DNA of 62,000 bases from Symbiodinium natans (Eukaryota; Sar; Dinophyceae; Suessiales; Symbiodiniaceae), in assembly GCA_905221605.1 (NCBI GenBank), contig CAJNDS010002723.1, positions 140,001-202,000 on the forward strand, written 5' to 3'. The notes under the pieces are model-generated. The model was not told the DNA's origin, did not search any database, and saw only the letters and a program-made list of their open reading frames with translations. Position numbers and translations under genes: made by a program. The first letter of the stretch is position 1. Each line of letters opens with the position of its first letter. Below, piece after piece: positions 41,101 to 47,674 of this stretch.

Positions 41101-44100
41101 ACGACATAGCCATGGTCTTCGATGAGTCTCTTTTGTGATACCACACACTCCGCCATGAGTATAGTGGCCCAACACCAGAGCTCGCGTACTTGTACACCAA
41201 TTGTTGATACCACCTCTTCGATTCACCCTCTTTGGGTATACAATCCCTTCCAAAAGCTCCTCACAGTCCACGTAATCATACATAGACCTTTCATACATTG
41301 ACTTGGCTTTTTGCTCTTCTTTTTCCAACTGTGTTCCATCCTCAGCAGTCTCACTTTTGCAGACCAAATAAGCATTTTCATGAGGAGAACAGCAAGTCGG
41401 CCAATACTCATCACCAGGAACATTGTCCTCGACATCTGCATTTTCTTCCAGCTCCCCCAGACCCTGCATGTCATCCTCGAAAATTTCTAAGGGCGGACTC
41501 TCCCCCCGCTTGCGAAGCAAGCGCAAGGAGCCCACATGACCACGCAGTGAAGAGGCCGGGCTTTTTTCCATCAACCGATGGCGAACTGGAGGATCGCGAG
41601 GCGGAGGTAAAGGAGGACCTTCCTCATCAGCGAACCGAAGCGCCGGTTTTTTCCCCTTGAGACGATGCTCTGGAGGAGAAGGCTCCTGTTCTTCTACCAC
41701 CCCTTCCAGCTCCAATTCAGGCGGTTCCTTTATATTAGAAAAAATCGTAGTGCAGGGAAATAACACCAGTTCATCCGGATCTTTTGCAGTCCCTTGAACT
41801 TCCACCCAATAACCACCAGGTAGGTCATCGCATGGACCCAAAAGAAGTGCAGGCTGCGTACGATCGACCCATTGCCGACCTTTCTTTGTTCCATCCGGAC
41901 CCAGCAACTCCCACGGACGACGTTTAACTTGAATCTGAGCACCAAAGGGAAGCAAGGCTTTAGGATTCAACCCCAACTCCCTTTCAGCTTTCTGCCACCG
42001 TAACATTGACCAATGGCGAGCAGCCAGTGCCCAGTACGCCGGCCCGAGTCGCGCCTCCTTTAAGAGCGACCTGACACCACGTTTGAATAAACCCACACAT
42101 GCTTCAGCGCGCCCATTTGTTTGCGGGACTCCAGGATCACCAGTTGTCCTATATATCAGACGAGTTTCGCAAAAGGACCGGAAGCGTGCATTGACAAACT
42201 CCCCCGCTCGATCTGAGTGGATTCTCAACACCGGATACCCATGTCTCTGCAAGCGCACCATCATTCTTTGAACTGCCGATAAAACAGTTGTTTGCTGTTT
42301 GTCCACAATCGGCTCCACCATAACGAAATTGATCATACGGACCGATTGGGTCAAGTGGTCCTTCAGTTCCTTCCAGGATTTTTCAGAAGCTTGAATTTTC
42401 AACACCTCTGCCTCCAGAACTGGCGCAGGTTCCACCGGTGCAGAGTCTTCCTCCTCGAAGTTAGCGACTGCATCGCCTAACCATTCTCCAACACCAGCAC
42501 CATCATCTACCACCTGATCTTCCACCTCATCCGCATCTTCCTCCTTTTCTGGAGGGCGACCCACATTGGGATCCAACATTGGAAATTGATACACACCAAT
42601 AACAGCGTGTCGTGGCTTCTGCTGGTGAGCATCCTTTGAACACTTGTATGGACCCGCTAAGTCCAATGATAAAGTGTAAGCATCCCCATGCTTTCGCCTC
42701 AAATGGCGACGCTCTTTTCCAGCAGCAGACACACAGATTTGACAATCACGTCTGAAGGGAATATGCCCCCTTAGGCAATGGTCACGGAAAGCCCGCTCCT
42801 CGGTCGTCAACCTCCGTAACGTCCCTTCTCGTTCTTCTTTTTTTAACACCGTAGCTTCCCGTTCAGCATCGCTCTCATGCAACCATTGTGCCAACCTGTG
42901 ACGTATTCTTTTAACCAATCCAAACGCCCATCGCGCCCATACAGAGGATTGTCCAATACGCTCTTCCAGGGTAGAAGCGAATGTTGCTGACCACGGAACA
43001 ACCACGCGAACCTGTTCCAACGATTCCCATAGTTCCATATCAGACACCAGGAAAGTCGTAGGTTTCACCAGAGCATGTCCCAATGCTCCTTGATCAAAGT
43101 GTGCAGCGTACATTCCATAACGCTCACAAAAGCTTTTCACCTCTGGCCAACTCCAGAAGGTAGGACTTGAGAGCCCTTCCTGAGAAACATCCACCAGATC
43201 CTCAGCACTCAAGACCGTTTTGCCGTTCTGAGAGAAATCTTTTCCTATGAGTTCAGGGTCCCCAGGGCTTTCCATGCCAAAGAAGACAGAACTTCCATTG
43301 ATGACTTCAGCAGTTCCACCCCTTGAATGCACCGCCACGTCATATAGGAAAAGCATCTTCAGAAGTAAAACACCATCCTTTTGAGCTAATTCTTGATGTG
43401 GCCAAGGAAGACTCTTTAACCCTAACCGTTCAGGTCCACAGCGTCGGCGTAATACAGGTGGACCGCCGTCTTCACCTCTCAACCTTGACACTGTCCTGCA
43501 TGGAGGTCCTCCCACCACAGCAACCACCTTTCCTTCAGCCGCCAGATGCAGAAGATACTTCCAGACGCTCGAATTATGTAGGTCACCACCTTTTGTCAAA
43601 TCCAGCTCCAGTACCTCCACATCCCGACTGGGAAAATGCCATTTTTGTTTTCCCGAAAATAGGTGTACCACCACCCTTTTTGCTCGTGCCAGCCGTCTCC
43701 TTTTATGACGGTTGAAAGGCAACGCCGCAATATCTCCACGTGGCAACAGCTCCATCAGCATATTTTCTGGTATATCCCCATAATACCACCGAAGAAATCT
43801 CCAGCATGCCTGGACGAACTCCTCCTCATTCGCTGACGCTGTCCGCGCTGCGCTTTGCAACGACGTTTTTACAGCCACCTCGTTGTCCGTATTCGGACAC
43901 CCTTGAACCATACGTGCCACCTTCAAAGCTTGCTTTGGTGAGCACCAATCCATTTCATCAATGATCTGAAGCGCCACCTCCTTTTCCAAACAAGGGCACC
44001 CATTCAGATCACGAACGCGAAGTTCCCCCAGAACAGGATGTGAGGCTGTGCACTTGCCACCACGCCACTGAACTCTGAGACCAACCAAGGCGCTCGCTTT

Positions 44101-45387
44101 GCCAATTGGCACTAGTGGATCTACCATTTCAGGAGTTACCAGGGTCCCACCTGGGGTAATACACATCTCCCGAGATCCAACAGCTAAAGACACCAACACC
44201 TTTTGCTGCGGAAGCTGTTCTCCAGGACGAAGTGATCTGAGAGGATGTGATGCTCCCGAGTCCAACATGCCCATTCCCGAACACTCATTGGTGTCAGAAA
44301 CCCTGGCCACATGTAGAACGCATACTCCTCGGCCTTCTCCCTGCTTCAGCAACAACGTGGCATCCGACGAACCGACTCCACAGTCCGTCCTTCCATTCCT
44401 CCATTGAGAATGGGACCAAGACACACGCTGCCTTTCAGCATGCAAAACCATTTTTTCAGCTGTTTTGTAATCCATAACCAAACAGCCATGTTCAAACCAC
44501 AAGAGCTGGTCCAGCGAAGATTTTGCACCCACGTGACACATCCCATTGATCACAGTGAGGTTCGCCCCAAACTCCAAAATCAACCAGAGAGGGATAATCA
44601 GGGGCCCATTGTCTTCCCTAATCAACGTCCCTTTCTCTGTAATCCTCATTGCCACACCACCAAGCGCGCTTTGCACCATAACAGTAGTGTCGGGTAAACA
44701 TTCCCATGGAAAAAGCGTCCGCACAAGATGCGTAGCAGCTGTATCCACCAACGCCACTCTCCCTTCCTGCTGAAACAATCCAGATCCACATAACATTCGA
44801 ACACTGGGATCCCCGCTCGATGCTGACTGCGCTGATGACAGCTTCATAGATTTCAGCACTTCCAACGCTTCAGCAAGGACTTGATTGGGTGTTGATGGTG
44901 ATGAGGGACTTGCAGAACCTTTATCCAATCCCGCATTAGCCATCTCATCTCCTCCTTCAGCTACCTCTGCCTTTTTGGCATTTCCCCATTTCGCACCTTT
45001 GCCGCCCTTTCCCCCTTTGGGAGAATTCCCTTTAGATCTGCTTCTCTCAGGATTTGAATTTGAGTCCACATTGGAACTTGCACCATCCTTATATGGACAT
45101 TGCGGCTGCAGATGGCCAACGGCCCCACACTCAAAACATCTTCCTCGCTCAAGGGAGTCTTTGTCATGGCGAAATTTGCAGCGGGATCCGAACTTGCAAC
45201 CTGCATCGGTCTTCCCATATATCCAACAGAAAGGACGTTCACCATCTCCGCTGTACCTTTTTCCTTTCCCTTTGCCTTTGTCACCCTCCTCTGTCTCGTC
45301 ACCAGTCCCTTTTTGGGCCTTGTTTAACCTGGCCCTTTTCTTGGCGTCCGAGTCCTGCTTCACCTCTTGTTCACCAGCACTATGCAA
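38110..45387 (-). CDS. E2 Pol polyprotein, 2425 codons, with added DNA-modification-like domains
   Basis: Order by residue: CCCH finger C54-H74; CCHC knuckle C84-C97; retropepsin-like 1 (VDTAATH, D215); retropepsin-like 2 (LDSGASH, D376); cytosine-5-methyltransferase-like domain 571-790 (HLFSG 575-579, GGPPC with C630, MESP 705-708); integrase zinc site H870, H875, C882, C885 and catalytic D909, D1059, E1095; 2-oxoglutarate/Fe(II) dioxygenase-like domain about 1400-1545 (H1458, D1460, H1526, R1535); coiled coil about 1640-1735; reverse transcriptase with D1816 and YVDD 1926-1929; RNase H D2115, E2155, D2193; membrane helix 2333-2353; metal motif H2383, C2388, C2402, C2405. All catalytic residues looked for are present. 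The true N-terminus continues from Gag; the listed start is just the first ATG after a frame break. Confidence 0.9.
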   Translation of the reverse strand: MHSAGEQEVKQDSDAKKRARLNKAQKGTGDETEEGDKGKGKGKRYSGDGERPFCWIYGKTDAGCKFGSRCKFRHDKDSLERGRCFECGAVGHLQPQCPYKDGASSNVDSNSNPERSRSKGNSPKGGKGGKGAKWGNAKKAEVAEGGDEMANAGLDKGSASPSSPSTPNQVLAEALEVLKSMKLSSAQSASSGDPSVRMLCGSGLFQQEGRVALVDTAATHLVRTLFPWECLPDTTVMVQSALGGVAMRITEKGTLIREDNGPLIIPLWLILEFGANLTVINGMCHVGAKSSLDQLLWFEHGCLVMDYKTAEKMVLHAERQRVSWSHSQWRNGRTDCGVGSSDATLLLKQGEGRGVCVLHVARVSDTNECSGMGMLDSGASHPLRSLRPGEQLPQQKVLVSLAVGSREMCITPGGTLVTPEMVDPLVPIGKASALVGLRVQWRGGKCTASHPVLGELRVRDLNGCPCLEKEVALQIIDEMDWCSPKQALKVARMVQGCPNTDNEVAVKTSLQSAARTASANEEEFVQACWRFLRWYYGDIPENMLMELLPRGDIAALPFNRHKRRRLARAKRVVVHLFSGKQKWHFPSRDVEVLELDLTKGGDLHNSSVWKYLLHLAAEGKVVAVVGGPPCRTVSRLRGEDGGPPVLRRRCGPERLGLKSLPWPHQELAQKDGVLLLKMLFLYDVAVHSRGGTAEVINGSSVFFGMESPGDPELIGKDFSQNGKTVLSAEDLVDVSQEGLSSPTFWSWPEVKSFCERYGMYAAHFDQGALGHALVKPTTFLVSDMELWESLEQVRVVVPWSATFASTLEERIGQSSVWARWAFGLVKRIRHRLAQWLHESDAEREATVLKKEEREGTLRRLTTEERAFRDHCLRGHIPFRRDCQICVSAAGKERRHLRRKHGDAYTLSLDLAGPYKCSKDAHQQKPRHAVIGVYQFPMLDPNVGRPPEKEEDADEVEDQVVDDGAGVGEWLGDAVANFEEEDSAPVEPAPVLEAEVLKIQASEKSWKELKDHLTQSVRMINFVMVEPIVDKQQTTVLSAVQRMMVRLQRHGYPVLRIHSDRAGEFVNARFRSFCETRLIYRTTGDPGVPQTNGRAEACVGLFKRGVRSLLKEARLGPAYWALAARHWSMLRWQKAERELGLNPKALLPFGAQIQVKRRPWELLGPDGTKKGRQWVDRTQPALLLGPCDDLPGGYWVEVQGTAKDPDELVLFPCTTIFSNIKEPPELELEGVVEEQEPSPPEHRLKGKKPALRFADEEGPPLPPPRDPPVRHRLMEKSPASSLRGHVGSLRLLRKRGESPPLEIFEDDMQGLGELEENADVEDNVPGDEYWPTCCSPHENAYLVCKSETAEDGTQLEKEEQKAKSMYERSMYDYVDCEELLEGIVYPKRVNRRGGINNWCTSTRALVLGHYTHGGVCGITKETHRRPWLCRYLASFVRHHNPEAKFSALQISCNAPVSLHRDSHNEKHCCNYVCGFGDYKDGQLWVEDEKVLEEGAEVVEQSYGKKVLPGKLVDIHWNFMSFFPRKLHGPMPWKGNRVSLTGYTPVFMERLSYKDRCYLLQCKFPLPEPQAEEGEKRKWLKMTLKETSLDDLAEEVDYAVFEAHQWALEEHLSIRRLIAEQECCILDEFHGSANESSEEKGSETREWLVKAKRAEEQLSKFLVKAAQVQQLVQENTALEAAEEVEFLQTKTIPTQEAMQELEKWRESLSDEVTSLVKELEVVEPTTQEKLDKLAEEPNAPVIEYVPSLVVFTRKQGTGRRRARICACGNFISSTAATEYEGPRSLSRHSLYAPGLDSTTFRCQVRHAAYMVWIIAGLDISKAFLTAPMNRAQREGRLVVVQPPRAAVKLGLCTKEERWIVRKALYGLAESPAAWVEWRDQRLQGMSWVSKDGQAMSFQRSNADPSLFLIMAQEKLEGASKLVGTMGLYVDDFLMAGTMTVLREALEQIRKEWKTSEPEFCGPGCGDGFLKFLGVQIWYRNGSFFLNQEDFVRDLLNRRGYQIDETGKGSNLPMVKETPGEEEEVDIPSLRAAQGAVGEFLWVAIKTRPDLAFCTSQLSLWTSRRPRFVVKKAEEVFRYLAATPTLGLTFGAIATCEKERNEVLRYGRGVKVVESYADASFAAGENEKSHSGAVVVWGDCPVMWATQRQSTVALSTAEAELHASIEGATMIQSCTPIIAALVGTGEESLQKVLYTDSVSTCSIIQYPAGSWRTRHLRIRAAGVRSLVDRGYMVIAHLRGEYMIADLLTKLMSGQVYAKQKALWGLRLLVQGTDLKKASLAMAVMMVAASLQGMATGGEEVSTAGFFCSEEGVCKVANTSTVMVLAQGIEMVVNNSDLVAYLVAAIILWELAWCLFRRLYKWLWVKKAVVIPASATLYTTVGGNCMHASSDCDVLRYSQLRAKTLCKHCLKDGWVVNAEFLGEERAAGT

Positions 45388-47308
45388 TAGCAGTTAACAT
45401 TTCAGCTAGTTGTGTCGCAGTTTCAGAGGTCGGCGAGTAGTCCACCCCCAATTTCTCCCGAAAGGATGCACCGTAGGGTGTTTTGCCAGCAACGCGGATG
45501 ATAAAGCATCCAATCCCTTGATTAGCAAGGTAGCGTCCGGCTCGGATGCTCGCAGCTCCCTTAATCGGGAACGCCATTGCGCCCATTGTCGCACTCCCTT
45601 AATAGCCTCTGAAATCGAGGTTGCTGAAGATGGTTGCACCAAGAAGTTCAACATTGTGCTGCGCTCATTTGCTCCACCTGGTTGGTAGACCGTCAGCAAT
45701 TTGTAAAATATCATCACCGACCCCAACATTCGAGTGGAAACGATCTCGGTCTTCAATCTCTCCCGAATCGCCTGTAGCAGCAAAGACACCGCTCTCTGCT
45801 CCAACAAAACATGCACAGTTTGAACCACCTTGAGCCCTTCTAGCTCAGCCTTGATGCCCAACCTTTCCAGTGGAGAAACACTCAACCATTTGGCATACGC
45901 TTGATATGCCTTTGAGTAGACGCGTTGCCACCACACTCTTCCTGTATCTGTCAGCGAAGACAACATAGGTTCGATCATTGCGATCCAATCACCCAGTGCC
46001 GTCGGATTGCTTGGTGTGTAGTCTGCCAAAGTTGGAAGGCTCATCACATGCTTCCCGAGAGCCTCCGGACGTTCGGTTCCAGAACTATCACCAGTGATTG
46101 GCACACCACGTGGCACCACTGCTCCAGGAGGTAAGCTGACCCTTCCACCAGGCCCTTGAGGTAGTCCATGTCCTATACCAGGCGTAACAGCTGTGAGCGG
46201 AACCTTTTCTAATTCCAACTTCCCAGCGACCATTTTCCACCGATACGGAACATCATCCACCATTGTATATCCACCCGATCCTGCTGAGTTCTCTTGCGTT
46301 GCAGTTTCCCGAGCTGAAACAAAACCGGGCTGGTTCCCCGCAGGTGCGACAGAACCATCAACACCTGATGGCACGGAAGTAATCGGAACATGTGTTAAAC
46401 CAGGTGGTCCACTTGCATATCCACCACTTGCAAGACCTCCCGTGGGGTAATTCAATGGAGGCAATCTGGAGGGTTTCTTCCCTTCAGCTACATGCATCAT
46501 TGGCACTTCTTTTTCATCCTCCACTTGAACATCCCCCCCTGGACCCAGGCAAGGATTGAAGATCACAACCCTTTGGCAGGTCGTAGCCCTCAATAGGCAG
46601 CCATGTCCCATCAGGCAACACAGTCCAAAAACCACCCATACCATCCGTGTAGAAAACTTGTCCTGGCAGGCACTGCTTCTCTGGAGTCATTCCTAGAGGA
46701 TATGCCGTGTTTGCGTCCACCACTCCAGAGCTCCGTGCCCTTGAAGCTGACCCAGATGCAGCAGAGGTATAGCTTTTTTCCTCCACCCGATGCAACCTGT
46801 TCCCCAGCTCCTTTGTCTGCACAAGCAACTCTTTCAGCGCACGCTTCACCACCGCCATATCTTCAGATTGCTCTTCACCACTAACATCAGGAATGAGTTC
46901 TTCGTCGGCTTGCACTCCACCAATAGTACCTCGTTCCATTTGTCCCATTAAGCCTGACGATGGTCTCTCGACAGGTGCAGGTTCCTGACCCAAAAGATCT
47001 TGCAGCGAAGGCGGTCTCCTCGTACCTTCACCACTCCTATCCCCTCCGCTCGCGGGAAGACTTGCCGGCCTTGACTGCCTAAGTCTCATTTCTTCTTGAG
47101 CCCGCTCGCTCCAGAAAGGATTTGCTGCTTGAACCGGAACCACTTCGTTTTCCACCTGAGGCGTTGGTTGTATCATTGCAACCTCCCTACCATCTGTCAG
47201 TGCTTGTACCATTTGTTGTCGATCTTCACCCCCATCACCACGATTTCCTTCGGCTTCATTGGCCGTTGGCGACAGTCCAGGCTCAGAGCGACGCCGCATC
47301 ATGTCCAT
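45388..47308 (-). CDS. E2 Gag, with frame breaks
   Basis: First ATG is at 47308 (MDMMRRRSEPGLSP), 63 bp past the LTR. The frame to 46514 gives a Pro/Glu-rich N-terminus and a conserved segment (PGQVFYTDGMGGFWTVLPDG, then TWLPIEGYDLP). At a G7 run near 46540 the reading moves to the frame ending at 45406, which holds the capsid (LGIKAELEGLKVVQTVHVLL; MIFYKLLTVYQPGGANERST). Two small deletions relative to E3 follow: 13 nt near 45470 and 14 nt near 45385. Together they remove 27 nt and restore the Pol frame, but they leave the segment between in a shifted frame with a stop at 45406. Gag would form the particle. As read, it cannot make one intact Gag-Pol. Confidence 0.75.
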
Positions 47309-47355
47309 GGCGTTAAACAAACGAAAAATCTTTACCAATTCCGCAGGAAGCCTAA

Positions 47356-47370
47356 TTTGGGCTCATAACC
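47356..47370 (-). promoter_or_regulatory. E2 primer binding site, anticodon-arm type
   Basis: Minus strand GGTTATGAGCCCAAA directly follows the 5' LTR. Its complement, TTTGGGCTCATAACC, has the form of a tRNA-Met anticodon arm (loop CTCATAA with CAT anticodon). Drosophila copia primes from an internal tRNA-Met site of this kind (GGTTATGGGCCC). E3 has the same site. Confidence 0.65.
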
Positions 47371-47599
47371 TACGGGGGGCAACCGAAGGAGGACAAGGAA
47401 CAAAACAGTCAACCCCAACAGAAACCCTTAATGCCCCTGGAACAACCAACAACCGAACAACAAGACCCCAAACCAAGGGCACACTTTTTACGAAACCTTT
47501 GACCGCTTTGGTCATGGCTTGAGCCAAAGATTACCGGGTTCATTGACCCTTCAACTTCCAATACCAACTCCTTTCTACAATACCAATTGCAGCTCCGCA
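47371..47599 (-). repeat. E2 5' LTR (229 bp)
   Basis: On the minus strand it starts TGCGGAGCTG and ends CCCCCCGTA. It contains TTTGGCTCAAG followed by CCATGACC, a start codon two bases after the spliced-leader-like motif (47518-47537). Confidence 0.95.
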
Positions 47600-47654
47600 T
47601 AGGGTTTAGGGTTTAGGGTTTAGGGTTTAGGGTTTAGGGTTTAGGGTTTAGGGT
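47600..47654 (+). repeat. TTTAGGG array, right of E2
   Basis: Eight heptamers beginning TAGGG directly after the E2 LTR and ending in GTTTGTATAAAAAG. Confidence 0.95.
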
Positions 47655-47674
47655 TTGTATAAAAAGAGTCCGGA

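Larger units (their letters stand above)
37696..47599 (-). mobile_element. E2: full-length Ty1/copia LTR retrotransposon (9,904 bp)
   Basis: 229-bp LTRs lie at 47371-47599 (5') and 37696-37924 (3'). They differ at one base (taatG/taatC near 37763). LTR ends are TGCGG and CCGTA, so the element is TG...TA rather than TG...CA. Flanks are TAGGG on both sides, a 5-bp target duplication placed within a TTTAGGG array. Inside lie Gag (broken frames) and a single 2425-codon Pol frame with methyltransferase-like and dioxygenase-like extra domains. The near-identical LTRs imply a young insertion. E3 is a decayed relative. Confidence 0.95.
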
